Below are positions 22,823 to 34,679 of a stretch of 64,000 bases of DNA, piece by piece. Source of the stretch: Pseudevernia furfuracea. Lineage: Eukaryota; Ascomycota; Lecanoromycetes; Lecanorales; Parmeliaceae. The stretch covers positions 1,302,001 through 1,366,000 of the forward strand of contig JAIUPT010000033.1 of assembly GCA_022315425.1 (NCBI GenBank). The letters run 5' to 3'. The position numbers were made by a program, and so were the translations under genes. The notes beneath the pieces are model-generated. The model was not told the DNA's origin. It did no database searches and saw only the letters and a list, made by a program, of their open reading frames with translations. Position 1 is the stretch's first letter, and the number at the start of each line of letters is the position of its first letter.

Positions 22823-24730
22823 ATGCTATCCCATGCGAAAACTCTTCTTCCCTTGCCATCGCACGCTGCGCTTCGTGAAGCTTTCGTCGGCAAGAATATT
22901 AAAGATGTACCCACGCCGGCCGCTGTCCTGGATAAGGCCGCTGTGCAAAGAAATTGCCTTCAAATGCTGCAGGCGTGTGAAGCTCTCCAAGTCGGATTTC
23001 GACCTCATATCAAGACTCACAAGGTATACCTCCGCACTTTCTTGCTTTTGTATCCAGTCTCCATCCACTGAGCAATAGACCCTCTTGCATCGGTGCGCTC
23101 TTTCATGTGGGATCAGTCGAGCAAGTGGTGACGGTCAATAACCTTGATCATGTCTACATCTGCAATTCCGCTATCCAAGTTTCTACTTTCTGTGTCTCAA
23201 ATGCAGCTTGGCAATCTGCTCGAAATTTACAGCCGCGGTCACAGTCTTCGGATAAGTCCGCTGTGTTTACGCGGGGCTCGGAGGCTTCTGTAGTAATCGA
23301 TTACGAAGCCGTTCAACGTGTTAGAGAATACGGGAAAAGAGTAGCAGAAGACAAGATGAGGAAAAAGGAGCGGATGTGCATCTCTCCGAGTCATTCGCCC
23401 TGTATATGCATCGACATGATTTTTGTCACCCGTCTAGTTTCTAAGCTAATTGATCAATACTAAGACTGTGGAAGTCGCCCAATTGCAGGTTGGCGACCGG
23501 ACCAATAACGTCAAAGTGATCGTCTCAACGGTAGCAGAGGCCGAGCATTTGTCTGATTTTCTCTTCACATGTCGAGAATCTCAGCGAAGTGTCAACGTGA
23601 GTACTGTGGCCCGCTCTTCAAGTGCATCTTCAAAGTCTGAAGGGTCATGTCAGATACTCTATGGCATTCCCTTACCTCCTTCTCGGATCGAACGACTGGC
23701 GCAACTGGGCAAAAAGCTTGGAAGCGAAAGCATAAGCGTCCTTGTAGACAATGAATCTCAGGTCCAGGCCGCTGGAGCATTCAAGGACATGGCAGGATTT
23801 CAACTTAGAGTGTTCGTCAAAATCGATACCGGTTATCATCGAGCTGGAGTAGAGGTTGGAACCGAAAAATTCAATCGCCTCATCACCCACGTTCTCGACG
23901 AGGAGTCTCGCGGGGTTGTGGAACTTCTGGGCTTCTACAGTCATGCTGGCCACTCATACGGTGGCGACTCTGCGTTTGGCGCAATGGAGCTCCTGATTGT
24001 AGAGCTTGAAGGACTAGAGAAAGCGGCAAACTATGCCTCAACAGCTCGCGATCACGCGCCAACGAGCCGGAAATACGTCCTTTCCGTGGGAGCCACACCT
24101 ACAGCGACGTCTATAGAGAATATGCGTGAGAGATCCGCTCAAGCAGAATCTCCAATGATAGGAGAGTTAGATAAGTTGAAGACAGTAATTGAACGCATCA
24201 ACGCCACTCATGCCATTGAAATGCATGCTGGAGTCTATCCGTTCCTAGACATGCAACAACTGGCCACGCAAGCCAGTCCCTCGGCTCTACCTACTAATCC
24301 AGAATACGACCCTTCCGGCCTGTCGACCGCCGACATTGCCTTGACGATCATGGCTGAAGTCGCAAGTGTGTATGAAAGTCGTGACAGTGCGGAAGCGCTG
24401 ATCGCAGCTGGATCATTGGCGCTGGGGCGTGACCCTTGCAAATCGTACGACGGATGGGGCATTGTCAGTGACTGGGGGATGCATACAAACAATTCTGAAG
24501 GAAGATCGGGCTGGCAGGTCGGACGCATCAGTCAGGAACACGGCATATTGACCAAGGATTCACAGTATGAGCTGGCAGAGTTGAAGATAGGCCAAAAGGT
24601 ACGGGTATGGCCGAACCATGCTTGTGTCGCCGGCGCGGGTTTTGGATGGTATTTGGTTGTTGATTCGAGCCTGCCTGAGGAAAGGCGAGACCAAATTACG
24701 GATGTGTGGGTCAGATGCCGAGGGTGGTGA
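22823..24730 (+). CDS. D-serine dehydratase / D-threonine aldolase-type PLP enzyme (fold type III)
   Basis: Three exons, 22823-23023, 23465-23596 and 23654-24730, give 469 aa. Residues near 30 carry the family start (VPTPAAVLDKAAVQRNC). RPHIKTHK at the exon 1 boundary includes Lys64, the expected PLP Schiff-base lysine. VKIDTGYHRAGV and LGFYSHAGHSYG follow in the barrel, and the C-terminus has the His-x-Cys zinc pair (His433, Cys435 in PNHACV). Known members eliminate D-serine to pyruvate and ammonia, or cleave D-threonine; sequence alone does not settle the substrate. Joining HIKTHK to TVEVAQLQVGD needs a 441-bp intron, long for this window. Intron 2 is 57 bp and stop-free in frame. Confidence 0.85.
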
Positions 24731-26590
24731 CTGCGCGATGAAAAGCATGCTTTGGGTGAAATCCGACGCCTCGAGAAACCGACATTTCCCCCTTATGTCA
24801 GATACTATTATTCCCTCCAGCCTCTTGTTCCTACCATCATCTGAGTTGTCTTGGTGTCTTGGTTCTTTTTGTTGGCTTCTCCTCTTTCGACCGCTTTGAT
24901 TGACCACTCCACACGTTTGGCCGAGCCTCGGGTCATTTGATCTTACGGAAAACATGTTTCTCCGCCCCAAGCCAACCGAGTGTGCCCAGGTCTCCCGATC
25001 CACTCATAATATCTTTGCACCTCTGTACCTCGAAATTGTACTCTCATCCACTTCCGACAGGCACACCCACACATATAAATACACTAAAGTCACGAAGTCT
25101 CTACTTAAACTATACTCCAGTTATGTTTCCGTTCTCCGCTCGCTCTCTGCTGAAATTCTTGATTTACGTGATGTAGTCCTGCCCGATATGTGATAAGGAT
25201 CTACCGGCACTAAAGTAAGGTATTCTATGGAGGACTTAGTCAGAGGCCAGTCGTAACCCACCTCTTATGCATTATTTATTATTTGTTATCTTGTGCTTGG
25301 TTCAAAGTTGTTTTAGGAAGAGTAAAGTAAAGTATTAATATTGATCGGTCGACAAGCGAGACGATCTTGACGTGGGAAGGTGAGGGACGCGCCAGCCTCA
25401 AGCGCGAAAGACCAATCCAGGAACGGTGCATGTACTTTCGTCACTCCAAAATCTAATTCTTTTCAACTGCATCTCAACACCCAAATTTCCATATTTCTCT
25501 GAAAGAATGCCCTGCAGATGCCACGAGACTCGTGGCGTCAGTTCGCTACTGTACAGTATATATCTCTCACGTGCCAACAGGAGAAAAATGCACCCCGCCA
25601 TTCCCCCGTCGCTTCTGCCCGAGAACGTCCTCCCGGGCTGCAGCCTGCAGCAAGATGATGCAAATCCTCGGAGATGGGGAATGATGGAAATAAAAACACA
25701 ACACAGTACCTATCAAATCCTGTGCGGAGGTATTATCTATCAAGGCAGCCAATCCATTTGAAGAATGGAAGACAGGGTTGCTGATAAGGGCTTGATACAG
25801 ATCCACTCTTTTTTGGGAAAGATGTCGAGATAAGAAGGTCCACGAGTGTGCTATGCCAAGCTAAACCTTCCTTCTAATCAATAATACCTAATCTCCTATC
25901 AACTTTGCCCGTCACTTCAAAATACTCTACTTTATCGCTTCAGCCCGGCCACAATTCATCTGGGCCCGGAGATCCTGATAAGGAGTCCCTCGTCGTCAAT
26001 TGGTTGTATATCCGCGATGATATGCATGCTGACATCGACCTCATATGCCATTTCCCCTCAGGGCCCTCATGGCGCCCCAGACCAGCTGCTGCCCACTTTG
26101 CACTACCTAAGCTCCTGCATCCACGAGAATTTCATATACGTGCGCCTCCCATATGCATCTCCGCGCTGTCAAATACCAACATTGCCCATCTGCTACCCGA
26201 GCATAACCCCCAAGACACGCGAAGACAGATCTCGCCGGCTGTCAGATCACCCTGTGGCTTCGATTCTTCCTTATCAGGACAGGCGAATGTCAAATTCTAA
26301 CCTCAGAATAAACCCCAACCAGCAAAAACCCTAGTCTGTTGTGTCTACAGATCTTCCAAACCTTTTCCTAATCCGCGGACATATCGTCACTTTCCGGGAT
26401 GTGACAGGTGATAATCCCGGAGAAAGAAGATTTCCTATCCCATCCCGACCCTTTTTGAGCCTTCCATTCTTTTGGTCTTCCTCTTCTACAAATACCTCGT
26501 CTTCTCCCGGCTACCTTCTTCCCAAAAGCTCCTCAGACCTTGCTCGACTTCCATAGCCGAGGCTTTTAAACCACTTGGAGAAATACAACA
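24731..26590. promoter_or_regulatory. Long upstream region of the nitrate transporter with GATA-factor and NirA-type motifs
   Basis: No gene is supported in this 1.86 kb. It holds HGATAR motifs, the AreA/NIT2 nitrogen-control site, at 25191-25196, 25792-25797, 25828-25833, 25976-25981 and 26409-26414 on the plus strand, and at 25932-25937 and 26271-26276 on the minus strand. A match to the NirA consensus CTCCGHGG lies at 25666-25673 on the minus strand (CTCCGAGG). Control by AreA and NirA is established for nitrate genes in Aspergillus. That it applies here is inference, and six-base motifs also occur by chance. Confidence 0.5.
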
Positions 26591-28304
26591 ATGTTTGATC
26601 CCACAACATTATGGAAGGCCCCCGTGGTCAATCCGGTCAATCGGAAAGCTCGCTCCATCCCTGGACTCAATCCCATTAACGTATACGGTCGTGTGTTCTT
26701 TTTCTCTTGGTTTGGATTCTTCGTAGCGTTCTGGAGTTGGGTATGAGTTCTGATCTTCAACACCCCTTGCCAATTTCTGTGCTAACACTTCCCTAGTATG
26801 CCTTTCCACCACTGGTACGTCTATCAAGCACACGGTCACTATAAGAGCCACAAGCAATCTAACACTTACTCAGTTGACGCTCACCATCGCGAAAGATTTG
26901 AAACTCACCCAAATCGACATAGCTAACTCTAACATCATCGGTCTCGTTGCTACGTAAGATCACCTGCACGGTCACTTTCGTTGTACATGGCTGACACCGC
27001 TTAGTCTCCTTGTCCGACTAGTTGCTGGACCGATGTGTGATCTTGTTGGCCCTCGATACACCTTCGCAGCCTGTCTACTGGCTGGCTCCATACCCACTGT
27101 GATGGCAGGTGCAGTCACCAATGCCAAAGGTCTATTGGCTCTCCGTTTCTTCGTTGGTATCCTTGGCGGTAGCTTTGTGCCTTGCCAAGTATGGTCGACT
27201 GGCTTCTTTGATAAGAACATTGTTGGCACGGGCAACTCTTTCACCGCAGGTTTCGGCAATGCTGGTGGCGGTGTCACATACTTCTTGATGCCCGCGATCT
27301 TCGACTCGTTAGTTTCTCATCAACACTTGACTGCCCACAAGGCATGGCGAGTGGCTTTCATTGTCCCATTCATTATCATCGTCGCCGTCGCCGTCACTCT
27401 GCTGTTGGTCTGCCCCGACACTCCAACAGGGAAATGGAGCGACCGCCATCTCGCCGCCCAGCAGCATCTGGCCGAACACGGCATCACCGGTGACGTTGTC
27501 GAGGTTCCAGGGCAGATCACTGCTGAAAAGCCATCTTCCACCTCTACAAGCTCCCCGAGCCGGGACCCTGACGCGAAAATCGAATACGACGCCACCGGCG
27601 AGCGCAAGGGTAGCTTTGACCACGAAGCCCAGATTGGCGAACAGCAGATGCTCGATGTCGCCCGCGGCGAAATCGTCCGCAAACCCAGCTTCAAGGAAGC
27701 ATTGCCAGTGGTCTTCTCCCTCCAGACCCTCGTCACCTGCGGCTGCTACTTCTGCACCTTCGGCGCCGAACTGGCGATCAACTCCATCCTCGGCTCCTAC
27801 TATCTCAAGAACTTCAAAGCACTCGGTCAAACCGGCTCCGGTCGCTGGGCCGCCATGTTCGGTCTCCTGAACGTCGTCTTCCGCCCCCTTGGCGGTCTCC
27901 TCTCCGACGCCATCTACGCCCGCACCGGTGTCTGGGGCAAGAAATACCTCGTGCACACCTACTCCATCATCACCGGCGCCTTCCAAATCGCCATCGGTCT
28001 CACCAACAGCCACAACAAGAGCACCATGTTCGGCCTCGTCGCCGGCATGGCCTTCTTCCTCGAGGGCGCCAACGGCGCCATCTTCGGCCTCGTCCCGCAC
28101 GTGCACCCGTACGCCAACGGCATCGTCTCCGGCTGCACGGGCGGTATCGGCAACATGGGTGGCATCATCTTCGCCATCATCTTCAGGTACCAGGGCACGG
28201 ATTATGAGAAGACCATTTGGATCATTGGCATCATTACCATCGTCATCAACCTGTCGTTGAGCTGGATCAGGCCGATCCCTAAGGGGCAGATTGGTGGGCA
28301 TTAG
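26591..28304 (+). CDS. nrtA: Nitrate transporter, NNP family of the major facilitator superfamily (NrtA/CrnA type)
   Basis: Four exons, 26591-26740, 26797-26814 (only 18 nt), 26874-26953 and 27005-28304, give 515 aa. About 12 membrane segments are evident. NNP signatures are present: [20 protein letters not shown] followed by FGNAGGG, and a second Gly-rich signature near the end ([11 protein letters not shown]). Arg87 (LLVRLVAG) and Arg376 (VVFRPLGG) correspond to the substrate arginines of helices 2 and 8 in Aspergillus CrnA. The 90-residue polar loop after helix 6, with a Ser/Lys/Asp-rich stretch, is typical of fungal members. It should import nitrate with protons at the plasma membrane. 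Nitrate and nitrite reductase genes are not in the window, so it is not beside them here. Confidence 0.93.
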
Positions 28305-28679
28305 GGTGTATTGGATGGGATGGGACATGTGATGGGAGCGGGGATGGCGTATCTTGTACTGAAAATTTGTTTGGTGGTGCGCTCATCCAATGTGTACATT
28401 TTGTATCGTAATACCTATTTGCTTGGTAGTATTCTCTGTACTCAAAAATACTTGGATTGGCAAGTATGACAGACTCTCTCTAATTGCTGTAACATCATCT
28501 CCCCCTAGATTATTGAAGCACGCCGTTTTGGATATGAGTGGGCGCAAAGTCACCTAGACTGCGACTCCTTGATCATAAGACTTTCATTTCCCTGTCTGAA
28601 CGTCATCGAAAAGACGACTAAGAATACATGTACTAAACAAGTTTTCGTAACCATGACTCGCTTCCGCAAAAAGCAGTCT
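28305..28679. other. Convergent 3' intergenic, 375 bp
   Basis: This lies between the stops of the nitrate transporter and ARP4. It is AT-leaning with no notable motif and is most likely the two 3' UTRs. Confidence 0.5.
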
Positions 28680-30211
28680 TCATTTACACCTTTTTTCCAC
28701 GATCCCGGGGCCATGTTCCTCGTACTCTTTCTTGGAAATCCACAACTGATGGAACGTCCCTAGGCTCGCCAGGATACTCCCTCCAATCCAGCTACCGAAT
28801 TTCCTTTCCACCATTTGCCCGGATGCAGCCATACGCACCCTGACCCCGGGATGCGCAGCCTGCAGCTCTTGCTGCAAGCGATCAGTGAATCCTGCGTACC
28901 AACTTGAGGCTCCGGTGATGACGATGTTTCCTAAGAGGTGGGGGCGAAGGTCTACGTCGACCTGTGATAAAGACGATGAGATTAGTGCGTTGATAGTCTG
29001 ACCTGGAGAGGGTGATGGGTTGTTGGCGTCCGAAAGAGCCATTTTGTGGTCGAAGATGCCTTCGATTGCGCGATACCGGTCGATGGCAGGGAACATCTGG
29101 TTCCAACCATCAGGCATCTCGAATGGCTTGCCAGCATGTTGTCTCGCTACGTCCATATTCGTACCCCCTTGCTGTGAATGCCCACCAAGTCTTCCTGGTC
29201 CGGTCCAGACATTCACGATGCTTTCTTTGAACTCTGTAAGCACGCGCTCTTCTTGGAAATGCCGAAATGATGGATGTGGTTCTGTGCCCGGAACGAAGGT
29301 GCGATGTGTAGCTTGTGCCGGGGCACCAGCGTCGACAGCGGTCTTGGATGTTATCAAGTAGTGTGGCGTTATTGGGATGGGTGGTTGAGAGGACGCGAAG
29401 AGAAGCCGCAGCTGGTTAGAGACGAAGTTGCCGGCTAGAGGGGAGCGAGTAACAGCTTTTTTCAGGATGAGACCGTCGTGGACAGGTGTGATAGAAATGG
29501 TGGAGGCACCCATATCGACGACAAGGGCTGTGGGTTTACCAGAGGCGAAGCTGTTGGTTGTTAGCAGTTGTATTTGGGCACGAAAGGTGAGTTACACTGA
29601 CGCAGCTAGGACACCATTCCTGGCAAGCCAGAAAGCGGGACAGCCCCAATTCTCCATGGCTATTTCTATGCCCTTTTCTCGATCTTTGCCTGCATTCCAG
29701 CCGGTTTCGGTCATGAGTAGAGGGTTGTCAGCGAGGGGTTTCTCTTGCTCTTCGACCCCTTCCATAGCAATATCTTCATTAGGATCATTGAGACCATTAG
29801 AAGCGAGTGGTGTAGGCTTTGTGTTCGTGAGTCGTGATGTGATAGTGTATTCCCATAGATTTGCTGCCGTGTCCCAATCTTCCACGGTGCCCTCCTTTGA
29901 CATAACGTTACTGATGGATATTCTTGGTAACGGTGTGTTTATCGAGTTGTCGCCAAAAAGCTGCTTGGCATGTTTGGACGTGGATTCCGATGGTATGAGG
30001 CCGTAGTATGAAGGTACGATAGATTTGGGGACATCTTCTCCAGCAAAGCCCGCTCGTGTAGTCGAGTAACCGGGGTCAAGAACCAGGGCTGATATCTCAT
30101 CTGGGTAGATTGAGTCAGTACACAAGAAGTGTGGGGAGAGATCTTCTCCGACATACCTCCACCATACTCATTGGCATCGGGAGGCTTCGTCGATGCCTGG
30201 CCTGTAGCCAT
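28680..30211 (-). CDS. ARP4: Actin-related protein 4 (chromatin-remodelling and NuA4 subunit)
   Basis: Three exons on the minus strand, 30157-30211, 29602-30100 and 28680-29550, give 474 aa, the usual Arp4 length. Introns are 30101-30156 (GTATGT...CCCAG) and 29551-29601 (GTCAGT...AACAG); both restore frame. The actin nucleotide-binding signatures are visible: [20 protein letters not shown] and, after the second intron, [19 protein letters not shown]. The C-terminal subdomain reads [20 protein letters not shown], with a terminal [20 protein letters not shown] close to actin. An acidic insertion ([20 protein letters not shown]) separates the first blocks. In yeast Arp4 is shared by INO80, SWR1 and NuA4. 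The gene is divergent from GUP1. Confidence 0.93.
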
Positions 30212-30650
30212 GGCTGACCACCTTCCTTTTTTCCTTCCTGTAGCAACGTCGTGGGGGATTCAATAGTGAAGTATTGGTAGAACCAGAGGAGACAGAATAC
30301 CAAGCAACAGGAGGAAGGAAAAGTCCTGCCAGACACATCATGAGTTTTGAGGGTTTACAGTCCAGTGTGCTAGCTGATCAGAGGGGGAGGGTGCCGGTGC
30401 GAGGACTCTATAGACTCACTACATTCTGATTGCCATTTCTTTGCCTTATTTTATTGTGCGCTTTTAAGGAGAGCTGATTGATCATTGAGGGAGTCGCGTT
30501 TACTAAGTAACGTTGCGGCCGCTTGGCTTGTTCCTGCAGCGGGCGATCAACAGCAGGGTTCTTTCCCATGCCCCCATGCCAAAAGGCTGACTCGCTCTCG
30601 TGACTTCCAACTCTGGTCCAGCCCACGCGATTCACAACGAACAACATGTC
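30212..30650. promoter_or_regulatory. Divergent promoter region between ARP4 and GUP1
   Basis: The 439-bp spacer separates the two start codons, so both promoters lie here. No strong TATA or named operator is seen. Confidence 0.55.
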
Positions 30651-32749
30651 ATGAATCTGCTACATTATGCCGGGAGTCTTTACTCTCTCGATACCCTCGA
30701 TACGAGGCTTACAACCTCCGCCAAAACCCCTTCCTCACGCATTGATCCCGCAAGACCCTCACCACATGAGGCTCCATATAAAAAAGGCAGAAGCGGAGCA
30801 GGCGAGCTAGCTAAGGGGGCAACTCCTCCGCGATGGAGCTCTCCAGAGTTCATATACCACGCACTGGTCTTTCTCGTTGCTGTGCCGCTTATGTTCAAGA
30901 CGGCCTATGATGTCTCCAAGCGTAGGCATCCATTCCTTTCTCCCCAAGCTCTCTACACTGACATTGACGACTTAGCTTCTCACGAAAACTACCAAAAGTT
31001 TGCTTCTATTCTGTCGCCTGGCTGGATCCCCGGCCGTAAGGTTGACAACTCGGACCAGCAGTACGCAACTTTTAGAGACAATGTACCATACCTCTTCGCC
31101 GTCATGGCGCTACATCCTCTCTTGCGGAGACTCTTTGATACCGTCTACACTGCAACACCTACCATCTCTCCAAGATCCTTACCAAATGTCAGCGACTCGC
31201 CAAATGACTCGGCTTCAGAATCCATCATTGCCGACGGGCGAATAGGTCAACGCATTTCCTTTGACGTGGGCTTTAGTGTCTTATTCTTGCTCGCCCTGCA
31301 TGGCTTCTCCGCACCGAAGGTGTTGTTGATATTATATATCAATTACACTATCGCAACGCGGCTGAGAAAGAAGTATGTGCCTGTGGCCACGTGGATTTTT
31401 AATATTGGCATTCTATTCATCAATGAGTTGGGCAAGGGCTATCCGTACAGTGAAATTGCAAACGTCGTTCTTCCCTGGACAGCTTCTGCAAAGGCATCGA
31501 CTGAGCAAGATCTAAAGCGCAATTGGGGCACTGTCCTTGATAGCTACGGGGGATTGATTCCGCGATGGGAGATTCTCTTCAATGTAACAGTCCTGCGATT
31601 GATCAGCTTCAACTTCGATTACGTCTGGAGTTTGGATCGAGGAACCAGTAGCCCAGTAGAGGTTCGTGAATCTCGGATCAAACGAAAACGGTAATCTGTA
31701 CTGACTGCCATAAGAAGAAACAACTCGATCCTGCAAATCTATCAGAGAGGGACAGGATCGACCTCCCAGCAAAACCCCAAGACTACTCTTTCCGCAACTA
31801 TCTTGCTTATGCTTTATACTCACCACTCTATCTCGCAGGACCAATTTTGACTTTTAACGATTACATCTCACAACAGCGATATACCCCTAGAAGCATTACT
31901 CGAAGTAGGAATCTGCTCTATGGTATTCGGTTTTTTATTGCGCTTCTGTCCATGGAAGTTATGATTCACTTCATCTATGTTATAGCAATTTCTAAAGCGC
32001 AGCCAGAATGGCAGGTATACACGCCGTTCCAGCTGAGCATGCTGGGCTATTTTAGTCTTCATCACATATGGTTGAAGCTTTTATTACCCTGGCGCTTCTT
32101 CCGACTCTGGGCTCTGCTTGACGGCATTGATCCTCCTGAGAACGTCGTGCGCTGCATGTCCGACAACTACTCCACTTTTGCCTTCTGGAGGGGGTGGCAT
32201 CGAAGTTTCAACAGATGGATCATTCGGTACATTTACATCCCAATGGGCGGAAGTGGAGGACCAGGAACCCGCGGCAAATGGGGTCAAATCAGAGGGATAG
32301 TCAACCTTTTGGCGGTTTTCACCTTCGTGGCAATGTGGCACGATATTCAGCTAAGACTATTGGTTTGGGGCTGGTTGATCTCGCTCTTCGTTCTCCCAGA
32401 AACCTTGGCAGGGATCCTGTTTCCGAAGCAGAAGTGGAAGGACCACAAAGAAGTGTACCGAATAATATGCGGAGTGGGAGCTGTCGGGAACATTTTGATG
32501 ATGATGTCGGCCAACCTTGTTGGTTTTGCTGTAGGTCTTGATGGACTCAAAGGATTGGTGCAGGGCATTGTTGGGTCTTACTCAGGTACCATCTTGTCTG
32601 TTGAGAACCGTTTCAGATCCGCAACGCTGACTTTAGGTCCAGGCTTAGTATTTTTAGGACTGGCTTGCGCAACTCTTTTCACAGGGGTGCAAGTCATGTT
32701 CGAGCTCAGGGAAGAGGAGCTACGGCATGGCATCCACATGAAATGCTAG
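30651..32749 (+). CDS. GUP1: MBOAT-family acyltransferase Gup1 (GPI-anchor lipid remodelling)
   Basis: Two exons, 30651-31661 and 31715-32749, give 681 aa. The 53-bp intron (31662-31714, GTTCGT...CATAAG) joins SSPVE to KKQLDPANLSERDR. The N-terminus LLHYAGSLYSLDTLDTRLT matches the Gup1 opening. About 10-12 hydrophobic segments follow. The MBOAT core is clear: FWRGWHRSFNRWIIRYIYIP, then the conserved membrane histidine His546 in FVAMWHDI. In yeast Gup1 re-acylates GPI anchors in the ER with a very long fatty acid and affects wall and membrane order; its older name refers to glycerol uptake. The start follows the first in-frame ATG. A non-ATG frame extends upstream without support. Confidence 0.92.
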
Positions 32750-34679
32750 CAGAGACTGATGTATATGTGTCTAATCTACTTGTACCACTCTAGCATAATT
32801 CAAGGGTAGCTGTTTCGCGGAAGGACGGAAAACAGGGTCGATTCACCACTATTATAGAAGCATGCGTCCCCGCCATCTCAATTCGCCAGCTGTCGCTCGT
32901 TCTCACTCCCTTTCACCTTATCGTCGTCAGGCTTCCGCCGCCCCTCGGCAAGCTCTAGCTTCCTCTGCTATTAACAATTTTCACCCTGGCGGAGGTCTGG
33001 AAATTCCCTGTGTTCTAGCTATGGACTATCTGCCTAGCTAGCGCTACCGCCACATACGCTTCTGGGTGTCCCAAATCGCGTTACCTCCTAACCACATGCC
33101 ACACCACCGGTCAACCACAAATAATTTAGGAAGAGCATGTAGCAAAGATCATGCATAGAGGGTGAAAACTCTGAAGGAAGTTGTTGCTACAGTTTAGGCG
33201 CGTTGCCAGAAAAAAGTGACAGTTCTACTAAACTTTCCTAAACAATCGTCATTTATCTGCAAGTGAACCACTTTTTATGTGTCGAATCTTTTGTTCAATA
33301 TCTCTAATACAGTAGGTAGTGCTGGCCTCAGCGCTGCATGAAACACTTGAGGCACATACCGAGCCGTCCTCTCGCGGAGCTACTAATTACATTAGGCACC
33401 TAGAACAAGGCTGTGGCGACCAGACACCCTCTTCCACATATGCACTCCTCAGCTAAAACAGTTGAACATCTCCAGCCTTTCCTAGGTCCTGCTTTCTATC
33501 AGTGTCTAATTCTAAGAAGTCGCTGTTAAATCGGGGAGGGCTGGAGCCAGCCCGTTATCCCATGCAGACATGTGGAGAGAGGAACGATTTTTCTGCTTCT
33601 GTCTGCGCCCTTTACCCATGGATGCAACATTGTGAGCACAAATGCAAGGGAGCAATGAGAGTGAATCCCACCACTCTTCCTCCCGCATCTATTTCGTCAC
33701 AGCCTTCCAGTACTACTATGGTCTAATAGGCCCTTGGCTCTCTGGGGCTGAGCGTACATTGAGGTCACCATGCGTCCGATGAGTGCAACACACGGGAGAT
33801 TCGTCGCGCACCTCACTTTCCTGCCACCATCATTCTCAATTTCATCGGCTGATTGCGAATTCCCAGCAACTGTATCCCTCACCTCGAGTCCTTGGCTGCT
33901 GTTGAGGTCATCTGCGTGACGAGTGCTGTTGGCGTTCATCTTCGACCCATGATGACTGCAGACCACCTTATTTATTTCTCATTACCGTCAGCTTCTCTCG
34001 ATTCTCCTGCAAATGTGTCCCTTACCCCAAGTCCTTGACAGAGCGAACATCCTTGTTCTCAACATACCAAGGAGAGAATTTTGCTCCTGTTAATAATCAT
34101 GCCTCCCCGGGCGCTTCTGGGTCGATCTCCAATATCTCCGAATGACGAATTAATCTACAAAGGACTGCTTGAATCATCGCCATCGTTCCTCGAGGCTGTT
34201 CCTGCGCTCCCTATGTCTTCCATCAAAGCAAAGGCGCGAATTTTCTTATCGCCAGCTCGGTTTCGATTTCCCTGAGCATGTTCATCACATGCTTCCGTCT
34301 TTGCGTGCGTACCTTTCTGAGGGGTTTCCCCCAAATTTGGTCCGACATCCGAGTCTTGAGTCTTGAGCGCACAAAATTTTTTTACTCTCGACACGTGTCC
34401 TACAGTTTTGCGGTCCTGCCTATAATATGTAATGCTGAGTCCCAAATCTGTGCAGGCTCGCGAGGTTTCGGCCCTGATGACATGACTATCGTCTCCACCT
34501 GTGTTGGATGTGTTGCATATCTTGCGATTGGTGGCACTCTCCAGCCTGTTGGATGCCCGGGCCGACGCATCTATTAATGCACTTATGAAGAGTATGGCTA
34601 CTTCTACGCGGTCAGTGAGTTGATTTTTGTATACACCTCGAATCACTTACTGACAAGCAACAATGCCTCGTAGCTGCGA

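Noticed and set aside
27309..28328. 339-codon antisense frame opposite the nitrate transporter
   Set aside because: It is acidic, Gly/Asp/Val/Glu-rich low-complexity sequence mirroring GC-rich third positions of the sense gene, which has clear NNP signatures.
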